Source of the DNA: Balanoglossus misakiensis
Taxonomy: Eukaryota; Hemichordata
Reading direction: 5' to 3'
DNA length: 64,000 nt
NCBI GenBank assembly: GCA_040954595.2
Contig: CM082592.2
Location: forward strand, 8,866,001-8,930,000
Shown: piece after piece, positions 37,757 to 47,984 of the stretch
How positions within the stretch are numbered: position 1 is the first letter of the stretch
How the letters are laid out: every line of letters starts with the position of its first letter
Translations under genes and position numbers: made by a program
Notes under the pieces: generated by a model
Database searches by the model: none
What the model was told of the DNA's origin: nothing
Seen by the model: the letters and a program-made list of their open reading frames with translations, nothing else

Positions 37757-40700
37757 AAGATTGGTAATAAAATTTTAAAAAAAATCAATGTGTCATTTCT
37801 TGCTATGTTTGTCGATGTTGTAGATAACTGTAAAAAAAAAACCCAACCATAATCGTGGAAAACACGACCTAGGTCGCCGAATGTCACTACCGGATGTAAG
37901 ACGGTAGTGACATTCGGCGACCTAGGTCGTGTTTTCCACGATTATGGTTGGTTTTTTTTTTTACAGTTATCTACAACATCGACAAACATAGCAAGAAATG
38001 AACATTGATTTTTTTTTTAAATTTTATTACCAATCTTAACAACAACAACAACAACAACAACAATAACAACAACAACAACAATAACAATAACAATAACAAA
38101 ATTACTCAGTTCCCTATGATCAAACCATCACCTGCGGGATGGGTGAATGATCGACCTGACGCTGTGTAATCGATACATATATGTTTCAATTACCTTGAGT
38201 TTTTAGGTTATTGGCACACCCATCTTTGATGTGTAACAGTCTGTATAAAGATGGCAATATTAAGAAACAAGCCATTGCCAAACTCTTTTCGTGATCACAT
38301 AAGACCTAACATCAGCTACCATGAATGTTACGATCAGTGTCTACAGTACTCAATTTTCTATAAGTAACTTCCATTTTCTCTGTCCTTGGATTGACCAGGC
38401 CACCATACTCATAACCGCAAGGACAAACTATTAATTTTGTTTAATGCTTTGCCTCCAGATGACACCTTTTCTACATTGTATAATGCGGCTGCTCTTTTCA
38501 AGGTTTATTTCGCAAAGAAATTGACAATGCAGCTTTTAATACTTATTTCGATCCACTGTCAAGGGATTCTAGATTACACTGAACTCTTTTGCAGCAATGC
38601 CACATTTGTTTGTGACAAAAAATGTAACCGCATGGAAACTGTATGGACCATGAAAAGTGATCTGCCCACTTCGTCTAAAGTAGACTGCGTATCCTTTCAC
38701 TGGTCACGATGCACTGTGAGAGAATTTCACAGTAAACAAACTGCGGAGTCAAAAGGCCAGACTTTTGCCTGCCCTTGTTGTCGATGCACGTACGGCAAAC
38801 AATGTCAAACGGTCACCTTTTTACACGTATGCTTGCAGAGAAACTCAAAACCCACGCAGGGTTTGTGATCAAGGAGTGAAACTTGAGATGCAGCTTAATC
38901 TTGTCAAGAAACAAGTCATATCAAAGAACCAGTAGCTGTTCTAAGACCAGATGTACACAAAAAAGATACTATAGACGTTGTAATCCTGGTCCCTGTTAAC
39001 TCGTGTATATTCTGTTGTGTTTGACGTGGTTTGCATTTACTCTTCAATATCAGATTTTATACAAGACTTTGTAACCAGTTTTCTTGCTTGTATGAAAGTT
39101 TGGCTAGAGCTACTCTTAATGAGATTCATGACCTCTAAATGTAAGCACTGTCACAGAATTCAGGTTAGGGGGCTCATCAATGTAAGTCGAAACAGACAGA
39201 CAAAGCATTTAGACAGTGTACTGCAGGGCAGACAATTCTCACTGTATACTAGAATATACTGCTCGTCGTGTACAGGTAATGCTTTGTGAGAAGACACGCC
39301 TCTTTCAGTCAACGCAATTGAGCACTTTAGATTTCCTTGCGAACATACAGCTATAAAGACAAGCCAAACACAGCACAACCCTTCTTTTTCAATTTATATG
39401 TATGTGCTACTGAATGTTCTTTGCATGCGACGTCAGATGATTCCACTTCGAACGGAGTCAAACTCACGAAGTAACGTACCCCGCACACGCCTTCCCAAAC
39501 ACGTACACGTAAACCAATCACATACGTAGACCAAGTGCATTGTTGCAAATGTTGACACACGGCTTGTTGACAACAGTAATGCTTAACCATGGTTGAGGGG
39601 CGTTGAATAGCTGTCAAATTTGTCTTTCCTGGCTTATTAATCACCCTTGCTTCAATACAGTGCAGGCACCGTCGAGGCTTCCCACCCCTAAGAACATTAA
39701 ATGGTAGGATCCACTTTATAAGAGATGTGAGTGGGCTGTGACTGGGGGCATTCGGACACTGTTTCACCGACTTGACAAGAGCTGTCTCCTGCTGCTGAGA
39801 GATTTTTATTTTATGTTCGCTTAGAACTTAATTTTGGAGACTGTCAAGATGGGGATTTGCTTCGACGAAGTGGACCCCTCTTTTCCGATCATCTTGGACG
39901 CCATACGGGAGCTGAGATGCGACGACCGACTCGATGTTGTGGCTGTACGCAGAGCTGCTAATGATTACATCTGCGGTGATGATCCAGCGCTGTACACAGA
40001 GTATGAAGACCAGGCAGACTTCATCGCCACCATGCCTAACGTGCTGAGGATGTTCATGCTGAAAGTGACAGGCATGGACTCGTATCACAACCCGGATTTC
40101 GGAACGCACGCAAAGTACAGAAATCTCAGCTCGGACGTGAACTTCAACATCACCGGGTACGGTCCAACGATAATGATGGCCAGCAGCGGCTACGAGGCCA
40201 GGGAGTACACCACCAACTTCGAGAGGCTCTACCCGCAGCACTACATCGAGAGGAAGCTGGAGGACCTGGCGGTGGACGGCACCATGTTCCTGCCGAGAAT
40301 GATGTACATCGTGGAGGGCAGCGCCCCGGATCTGACCTTCTACGAGATCACCACCACGCTGAGCGTCACCCGCAGCAACCCGGAGGTGAGGAAGCTCAAG
40401 TTCATGTGCAAAGGCAGCGTGTTGTGCACGGAGGCACGCATCCACGACGCGGAGAAAGCGTCCAAGGACGGCTTCCCGCAGTTCAAGTCGCTCATCAATC
40501 TGCTGGACCGATGCAAGGAGATCCGCTACGAGAAGAAAGGCTGCTGCTCGGAGGAGACCGCCTGGATGTCTCGCCACGGCAGCATCACCTCCGACCTGGC
40601 CTTCCAGAGCCTGGCCAATTTGAAACTGGCCGACAAGAAGCCGAACAATATCCCGTTTGTCAGCATATGGGCTTCCCAGGTTAAAAGCCAGACAATGAAG

Positions 40701-43700
40701 ACAATGACGTCGACGTCCCACGAAATGGAATACTATAAACTGAGCCCTAAAGTAGTGATCCCTACACCTAAAGATGACAGCTCGACGGGCCCATCAAATG
40801 AAGTCAGTGAAATTCTGGCAAACGCCGAAGTGAACAACAATTAATCTGTAAGTGTGAAACAGAAATACGTAGTGAATTTAAACAGTTTTACGCCAACTCA
40901 CTCAGACAGACAAAAACTGTGATTATGAAAACAGGAGTAACCCGACCAGGTTGAAGGAGAGATAATGAAGTACTGGAGAGGGGATTACGCTTTTGACAAT
41001 CAACCATAACAAAGGTAGATGCCCGGTCATAGCGGGTTCGTAACCTGTGCGATTCAACCTAGAAGAGTGCAGTTTCACACACAATGTACACACACACTCT
41101 GACGTTTCGATGCTCCCTCGATGCACATAAAAAGACATGCATTTTAAACGCGTGTATAAACACTACTATTCCAGTTTTTACCTGTACATCCTCTGTAAAT
41201 GTTATTGACAACTGAAGGCCTTTTTTTTCAATGATGTGTATTATTTGCTACTTCCCTTTTGTTCTCATTCCCTGCATTGTCCCTTTTGTTGTCATACGGG
41301 AGAATAACCAGCTTATGGTTTCTACAGACTGGTGTGGTAGACAACACAAAAGGTACACATTCTGCTAGTATTTTTCAAACAAGACTGAAAGCGTACCGAA
41401 GGTGATGTTGTCTTGACACAATCACTTTCCCATACACCCAAAGGGAGAACACATTTTCTCGTTTACATTCAGAACTTACTTGGGTCAATTTTTCAGTGTT
41501 TTATATCTTTCCAATAAAAGGGGATCATTTGTGAGAACACAAACTTTCATTACATGTTCAATTATTTTAATGTGTTTCTTCAAAACTGAGAAAAGAGTGG
41601 GTGTCCCAGTACAGCAAAACAGACAGCCACGTTGGAATGTTTTGAAGGTCTTGTGGAGTGCGAGGCAGGGGGCACGTAAGGCAAAACTGATAATCAAATA
41701 TCATTACACCATGTTATTTAGTGTGTTTGGCATTCTTCTCCTAATTAGTTGCACTGAATCAATAAGGTTTGTAAATATGATACCTGGGAAATCTCACGTC
41801 AGATATGTTTATAGACAACCTCAGCCTTCGGAGAAACTGGAATGAAATTAGTCATACAGTCAAAAGTAAATTAGGATAATTTAGCTTGCAAAAAATAACT
41901 TTGCTTGCAAATTATCCACTTATCAAGAAGCACATATTAAATTTTAATAATAGCTATTATTGTATATTCAAATTTGGCTGCTCAGACCAGCCAATAAATG
42001 ATTAATGATGACAATTTAATTAGTAATTTTGAATATTCAAGATTGTAATTTCACTTCATAACAATATGCAATATTGAAATTGCTTAGCCGATATTCAAGG
42101 TTGAAAGGATAACAGTAAAAGGAAATCGAGAAATCGACACTGTCAAGGGACCAAGGCACTCTACAGTGATTGATGGAAAAAATATACAGTCATATTCTCA
42201 TTTTCATTCAAGACTTTTTTGTAATCATTAAAAAAGTAGATCTATGCAGAAATGCAGCAGTCCACAAATATTTATGTCATACTTGTAAGAAATCATGAGT
42301 TTCTGCATCTATAGAAGATGGTAGGGAAAGGGTGAGTTAATAAATTTAACATTGTAGGAAGTTCTTTCTGAGGACCACTCACTGACGACTAAATTTTTTT
42401 TTACAAATCCTATTAGAAGTCCTAACAGACTACAGGACACTGGGATAATTGGCCAGTGTGTTTATTTTAATAATTTAAGAGTTGGTGGTTAAATTACAAT
42501 AATCTATTTGCTAAATTAATAGTGCCAAGAAACAATTTCAAAGTTTTGTTTACCAGAAATTGCACTACACTTTAAAAGCACCTTTTTTCTGTCTCTCAAG
42601 GGGCCTTCCTCATCTACTTCAGAGGTATCATCTTACAGAGAGGATATGATCCATGTCTAAGGGGAGAACCATTTGATTTCTGGGGTGGGAGCTTGAATTT
42701 GCTGACATACCCCAATCCTCCACTCCCCCCCCTAAAAATCTACTGGTTCTCCCCTAATGTAGCAGCAATATGTAGGATAGAGTTACTCACACTGCACGAA
42801 CTGGACAAAATAACAACCAGGTCAATGAACGTTTTTACAGTACATTCGACCTGTGTCGCAGCATAACAAGCTCATTTAACAATTTCAGACTCACGATGTG
42901 ACTTCATTCTGAATCTGACTTACGTTTTTTATACTTTTAATACTTTTGGAAGACTTTCTACTTTGTAACATGAATATCATACACATGTGTATGTGTTTTC
43001 CATTTGCACTGAATATTTCCGGAGGTCACTTTTTAATTCATGTAACACACCATGGTTCTCCACAAAGACAATCCTATGTATCATGCATTTAATGCTTCAA
43101 TTTGCGGAATGTAAGCATAATTTATAAAGCAATGGAATGCAAGATTATTTGTTCTTTTTTATAGCGCAAAGATAATGTATATAAAGGCTGAAAACTTGCA
43201 GTACATTAGTTCCAACAAGTTGAACAATTTGCTGATGAATGAACATATGCACCATTCATTTATTTCACTTCCCACACTGGGGAAACAGGCTGACCTAGTC
43301 TGAGTATTTTATAAGAATTCATATCTATGTATTCATTTCATGTTCAACCGTATAACAGACTTGGTATTTTTCAATATAATCACGAATCCCTTATGATTGC
43401 CAAATTGAATGAAACATTTTCCATCATTTTGTCAATAAAATGGAAATATTCTTAACACTTAATTTAGTCTGAATGTCTTTTGCTTTGCCTTACTTAAAAT
43501 TCAACAGTCCATAATGATTACTGGTGCAATGAATGCTGATCATGAAATTTTAAGGGGGTATAAAATTACACAGGAAATGCTAGCTGTCATGGCACTGTGC
43601 CATTGCATGTTGTAAGGAATCCTCCTTCAAGCGAAGAATGGACTAATGCCAAACTGTACATGGGAGGATCACATTTGGTTCAACAAACATGCCAACTTGA

Positions 43701-46700
43701 GTTATTTTATTTATTTTTTGTACCCATCTGTTGTTGCAAAGCAACCCCAGTGAGTCAACAACCGGGTACTTGATCATCCAACAATAAAGGGTCTGACCAT
43801 CCCTGACCTCAGCTTTGACCTTCAACACAGTTGTCACAGAGAGGACTGGTAAACATGTGCACATGTAACATTAGTCGATGGTGACTAAACATAAAGAGAG
43901 CCCACCACTGAGCAGTGCCTGTCAAAATGAGGACAAGGATGTAGTTCACCCTTGACCTCAGAGCGATTATTCATGACGCGAAGAAAGAGATTTTCTCAAT
44001 AAAAGGAACATGAGCAACATGTTTATAACAACAATTTAAAAGTTCTTTGCACTTTGCCTGGACACCGTACTCTTGTTATTGTAGATTTTTCAGCATCTTT
44101 GTCAACGACATGGTGGTTCAAATCATACTTGGCAGCGTGGGATATGACATATCATCTTCCTTTGTACAATAGTGACTCATTCACAATTCTACATCCATTA
44201 AAACATTGGCAACCAGCACCACCAGAAAGTCCTTGGTCAGAGAACGATCATGCGCACATGCATACACAAGTACGGTGAGACAGCTTTTCTGCCCAATTTC
44301 CAATTCAGAGAAGTGATGTCTTATGTAACGAATCCTTCAGCTTTGTGTTGTTAATAGTTTGCCATGGTATTCCTCAGATTCCACAAACCAGCCTTTATTG
44401 TCCAAGTTGAGACAACGTGCAAAAAGGGATTCCAGCTTCCCACTGTATCTAAAGTATTCTGACTCATTCAGACGGATGACGACTGCCAAAATATGCATTT
44501 CATGAAAACAGTAACAGAATATTTAAGTTTACATGAGAGATGGGGTACATATAATGTGTCTGGGTTTTATTTCTGTACGGCGTCACTGGAAACTCAAAGG
44601 ACTCACAATTCAGTCCTCATAAACGACAGACCTGAGCAGTTTCAACACAACAGTTATTTCAGACTTGTATTTTTACAAACATCCCTGCAACAATAGGAAC
44701 TCAATCGGCTCACTTTGAATGTCGAGATACATGCACACATCAAAAGACACCAAAGATACTAATCGCTTGCTATTTTTTTATGAAGAACACAATTTCATAG
44801 AAGGATTATATGACAGGGTGGGAACATGAAATTCAAAGCAAACAAGTTGAAATCATGCATGTCTGGCTTAATCCACAATTGAAAGACATAGGGTAGTTTT
44901 TTTATTAAGGTTCTATGTACTGCAAGTTGTTTGCTTCCTGCCAGACTGGCTTTTATTTCTTCATTTTATGATTTTCTTTGTGAACACCCGACAATAGATT
45001 ATACCAGAGTTACCTCTATATAGTTATAGCACATTGTATGCCTGATTAGAATTTCGAAAACAAGATGTGACATGCGGAGGGCAGTACCTCTTTTCTTTTT
45101 TATTCAGAGTTTTTATTATGATCTTCAAGTGATAGCTCTACTACGAGTTCTGAAGTCTGAGATAATGTGTGATAGTCAAATGGACAGACTCAGACAATAC
45201 AGCATCTGAGGATGAGCCCCTCAACACTCTTTGCGACCAGCTATCAGATTCAATACTTGAATATTTACCAAGTCAACTATGTAAAAGTTTGGTTGCTCTG
45301 ATCTAGTGTATTTTTTTATTGACAGATGACGTGCACAGAACTGTTTATTGGGAAACAAAGAGTCAGCTGTGCATTACTACATGTACATGTATATGACCCT
45401 TTAAATTCACCAACAATCTCAACAGTTCCTTTATGTAACTCAACAACTACATATGCCTTCTCCGTTTGGTTCTTCACTGTTCCACAATTACAGACTTACT
45501 TACGGCTGGCAAACAAACCCACAACAATGTGACCTGTACAACACAAAAGAAGATTATCTCATACATTGAATGGTCCAGACAGCATTCATCATTAGTTCTT
45601 TCAATCCTCAGTCGCACACATCTGAATAGAATTTTTCCCCCACCAACAATGCGTAGTCTGACCTGCAACACCTAAGCAAAGTTGAAACCATGCATTTGAA
45701 AGAACTGGGTACAGCAGGTTTTGTGGCTCAATGGGCAGGGAGGGTCTTGTTTTGGGGCTGTACTGATTACTCGACAGATGGACATGGCAGTCATCTGGGT
45801 TATGGAGATCATACCGTATCTATCACGTGTCGCAAAACAGCACAAGCTGCGGTTGAAAGTCTACTTCAATGCCACTGCATTGTTTCATCACTGACAAAAC
45901 AGCAGGAAGAGGTTTATGACAGACCGAATGGACAGAAAAACAAATTCCCCATCAAACATACACCATGCAACATTTTGAAAGTAAAAGCTACAGCAGGACA
46001 GTGGGCGAGACGCACAAACATGATATGATGCAGCACAAACAGGGGAACACACACAATCACATCAGCCAGAACTGAGACGGCATTGTGGAAGACACAAGAG
46101 ACAAAGGTCATCAAGTGCAGATGCAAACACATCAACCATTCAACAATTTTATTGCCCCTCCCCATTATTCAACACACACAGCAACTGACTAAACACTGAC
46201 CTCTGCTATCCGCCCATTCAAGATGTTCGGAACTGGGTCACGACTGGGACAGTCTTACGATCGTTGACAGGTCCCTGGAGGACACCATGTTCCGTTCCAC
46301 TGAACGCAATGCCCTGAATGAAACACAGGAGAACTCTCCACCTGTCACAAGCTGACGAAAGTGACAAATGTTTGAGTGTCAAGCAAGAGGCCATGCACCT
46401 TGCTTACCACTGCAATGTGTCAGCCATGACATGGTGTGTGTAAGATACTGTAAAACGGGGAATTTCCACGTCAGGAAATTTTTGCGATATCAACAGAAGC
46501 CACTATTCCGTGACGATTAATTTTCTTCATTCTCTTCATCTCCAAATAACATTCTATTGTACATTGTTCTTTCGCGAAAATTTATTGTTCGTGAAAATTT
46601 CCCATTTTACAGTATGTAAGCAAACTTACTTGTTCAGTGTTGGATGCTTCACAAATGCTGACAAACCTTCAAAATAAACAATTGGAAAAAATTACATTGA

Positions 46701-47499
46701 TGTAAATAACCTGAGTATAGTCAGCTGTATGCCTGTAGTGCATATTTGTGAGGGCAAATACATCCACAGAAAAAACTTACCAAATTGAGAGATGGTGAAC
46801 TGTCTGGCAATTCGTTTGAGTTTGACATATCTTTCTGCCGGCGAGTCAAAAAGACTGGGACTGTCATTTTCACAGGTTTGAAGACCTGTGAACTCAGTAT
46901 CAATGGCTGCAAAGGAAGAATAGTAATTTAGCAAACTGACATACATCAACTGTAAATTCTCAATAACAAACACCATAAATATATTTAATTGTAATGTCGT
47001 AACGAGTCTGCAGATTAACTTTCCGTCCAATATAACTTTGAAACCATACAAGGGAATGCCAAAGTTGGAAAATATAATTAAAAGATAGTACATGTATTGC
47101 ATTTGAAAAGTTAATAAAAACAGCAGGCGGGCTTAAGTTCCGCCGCTGAGGGCATGCTTCTCAAGTGACAAATCTCTGCGGGGGGCGGGGAGTCGAGTGT
47201 GAGCTTGCGCGGAGCACATGCAAAACCGCCGTTATATTGCACCCGGTCAGCGTTACGGAAGGTCCTCCGGTCGAGGCCTCCGCATAACAAGCGGCGCGTA
47301 CAGTAGGCAGTGATATCTTGCAAAGGGTTCCAACAACGTGGCTTGAACTCCGTGAAAATGCCTGACCACGCTGTACTGTACATGTATATTTCGACTTTCC
47401 TCGCCTTCACGGAAACTCACCGATAAATTCACTCGCGTCGATAGCTTGTAAAATTCTTGGAAGCTCAGCTTCAAAGTGGGACCGAAGAATTTCACACAT
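31300..47499 (-). CDS. PNLDC1: PNLDC1, PARN-like 3'-5' exonuclease (piRNA trimmer family), 570 aa in 21 exons
   Basis: Exons (minus): 47421-47499, 46781-46906, 46630-46666, 36590-36665, 36196-36243, 35954-36042, 35588-35691, 35375-35460, 35146-35216, 34436-34496, 33536-33605, 33324-33409, 33175-33239, 32916-32977, 32767-32820, 32609-32651, 32317-32416, 32040-32129, 31856-31944, 31535-31633, 31300-31477; all phases join. The DEDDh exonuclease residues are present: Asp29 and Glu31 in AIDTEFTG, Asp269 in VGHNMLLD, His360 and Asp365 in HEAGYDSFTTG. SLFDSPAERY, GLSAFVKHP, YTFNFYLFP and the C-terminal hydrophobic stretch VCLTGVVWQLLDLCVCGHF (membrane-anchor-like) favour PNLDC1 over PARN. PNLDC1 trims pre-piRNA 3' ends at the mitochondrial surface in vertebrates. 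Intron 3 is 9.96 kb and holds a plus-strand gene. The acceptor of exon 32609-32651 is the upstream AG, which alone restores the family motif VFLRMAHLL. Confidence 0.93.
37658..38118. mobile_element. Foldback (long inverted-repeat) element with target-site duplication
   Basis: Left arm 37658-37892 (235 bp) and right arm 37902-38118 (217 bp) are nearly perfect reverse complements around a 9-nt loop (37893-37901). Outer ends read CATAGGGAACT and AGTTCCCTATG. ATCAAACCAT is repeated directly at 37651-37660 and 38119-38128. The last three bases of the left copy overlap the arm, so the duplication is 7 to 10 bp. Each arm carries a GTT/AAC trinucleotide array of slightly different length. There is no ORF for a transposase, so it is non-autonomous. 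A 7-10 bp duplication with long terminal inverted repeats suggests a Mutator-like or foldback class element; a cloning or assembly palindrome is unlikely given the flanking duplication. Confidence 0.8.
39717..39750 (+). promoter_or_regulatory. TATA-type promoter of the nested orphan gene
   Basis: TATAAG at 39717-39722 is followed by an initiator-like GCATTC with the A at 39750, the normal TATA-to-start distance (about -33). It would give a 5' UTR of 99 nt to the ATG at 39849. No other gene in the window has an obvious TATA box at this position. Predicted from sequence only. Confidence 0.5.
39849..40844 (+). CDS. Intronless orphan protein, 331 aa, nested in PNLDC1 intron 3
   Basis: One uninterrupted 996-nt ORF, antisense to the host gene. 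I recognise no family. The protein starts MGICFDEVDPSFPIILDAI. It has no signal peptide or membrane segment and looks globular over residues 1-285, with a polar disordered tail (SPKVVIPTPKDDSSTGPSNE) ending in EVNNN. A Lys/Cys patch, RYEKKGCCSEE, and aromatic/Tyr-rich stretches (EYTTNFERLYPQHYIE) are notable. Codons favour C or G in third position, unlike the surrounding AT-rich intron, which supports real coding. A 297-codon ORF on the opposite strand is its shadow, rich in Ala, Val and His. A TATA/initiator pair lies upstream and AATAAA about 670 nt downstream. Origin by retroposition, de novo emergence or transfer cannot be decided; no poly(A) tract or flanking repeat was seen. Confidence 0.75.
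   Translation: MGICFDEVDPSFPIILDAIRELRCDDRLDVVAVRRAANDYICGDDPALYTEYEDQADFIATMPNVLRMFMLKVTGMDSYHNPDFGTHAKYRNLSSDVNFNITGYGPTIMMASSGYEAREYTTNFERLYPQHYIERKLEDLAVDGTMFLPRMMYIVEGSAPDLTFYEITTTLSVTRSNPEVRKLKFMCKGSVLCTEARIHDAEKASKDGFPQFKSLINLLDRCKEIRYEKKGCCSEETAWMSRHGSITSDLAFQSLANLKLADKKPNNIPFVSIWASQVKSQTMKTMTSTSHEMEYYKLSPKVVIPTPKDDSSTGPSNEVSEILANAEVNNN
41513..41518 (+). terminator. Candidate polyadenylation signal of the orphan gene
   Basis: First clear AATAAA downstream of the orphan stop codon at 40844, implying a 3' UTR of about 0.69 kb. Confidence 0.4.
42660..42755. mobile_element. Small MITE-like element, ends AGGGGAGAACC
   Basis: A 96-bp unit with terminal inverted repeats: AGGGGAGAACCA at the left, TGGTTCTCCCCT at the right, with similarity extending about 26 bp inwards. 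A second sequence sharing the same end occurs inverted at 56660-56682. No coding capacity. Confidence 0.6.
46446..46614. mobile_element. MITE, 169 bp, ends TACTGTAAAA with TA flanks
   Basis: Terminal inverted repeats of about 25 bp, TACTGTAAAACGGGGAA on the left and its near complement on the right ending TTTTACAGTA. The outermost TA may be a target-site duplication, as for Tc1/mariner-type MITEs. It ends 15 bp from PNLDC1 exon 3 (46630-46666), on the donor side. Confidence 0.75.
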
Positions 47500-47984
47500 C
47501 TTAACACATTTCCACGGGAAATCACGCCTAATAACAGTCGAAACTCGTAAAATATTGCCTTCAAATTCAATTCAAAAGTTTTCCCTTTATGTTTCAGAAG
47601 CTCTGTCCCCGGGTATGAAACGGAGCTCTCTATTGGACAATAGTTGTGAAATCACCCACTCGTAGAACGTTTTACTTAGAGTTTTAACTCAAAGAATTTA
47701 TACAATCTCTAGTAGTGAATTCGCTAAAAAATATTAATATTATTATAGAATATCAAGCTCATTTTTCTCATAACTTGTAGTTAAATGTTTTAGCAGTTTT
47801 TTTAAGTATTTGTAATTAATAAACTACCGTTGTCAATAAAAGAAAAGTGACCATGTAAAATGTCACAAGAACCGCACGACAGTCTGCAAATGCGTAATTA
47901 CTTTCCGTACATTCCATCAAAAACAGCAATGGCGCCGTGCATGAAAACAAAAATACTGAGGTGACCTGGAATTTTTTCCTCAAA
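47500..47984. promoter_or_regulatory. Head-to-head promoter region, PNLDC1/TCTN2
   Basis: 485 bp between divergent start codons. ATTGG (reverse CCAAT) lies at 47632-47636. No TATA box and no complete RFX X-box, which might have been expected for a ciliary gene, was found. The right half, near TCTN2, is AT-rich. Confidence 0.45.

Larger units (their letters stand above)
36666..46629. other. PNLDC1 intron 3, 9.96 kb, hosting a nested gene and transposons
   Basis: It is over ten times larger than most other introns of this gene. It contains the foldback at 37658-38118, the orphan gene at 39849-40844, MITE-like elements at 42660-42755 and 46446-46614, and otherwise AT-rich sequence. ORFs of 140 codons (minus, 37029-37451) and 143 codons (plus, 38437-38868, Cys-rich) are open but match nothing I recognise. 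From 41520 to 46440 I see no convincing gene. Confidence 0.7.

Noticed and set aside
37604-37887. ORFs of poly-Val/poly-Thr in both strands
   Set aside because: Translation of the GTT/AAC trinucleotide array inside the foldback arm.
37658-38118. Palindrome as a sequencing or cloning artefact
   Set aside because: A direct duplication of ATCAAACCAT at both flanks and differences between the arms fit transposition better.
39828-40721. 297-codon ORF on the minus strand
   Set aside because: Exact antisense of the orphan gene, with an Ala/Val/His/Gly-rich composition typical of a shadow of GC3-rich coding; it lacks promoter and polyadenylation context.
45690-46028. 112-codon plus ORF in PNLDC1 intron 3
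   Set aside because: No recognisable motif, no promoter or splice context, ordinary intronic composition.
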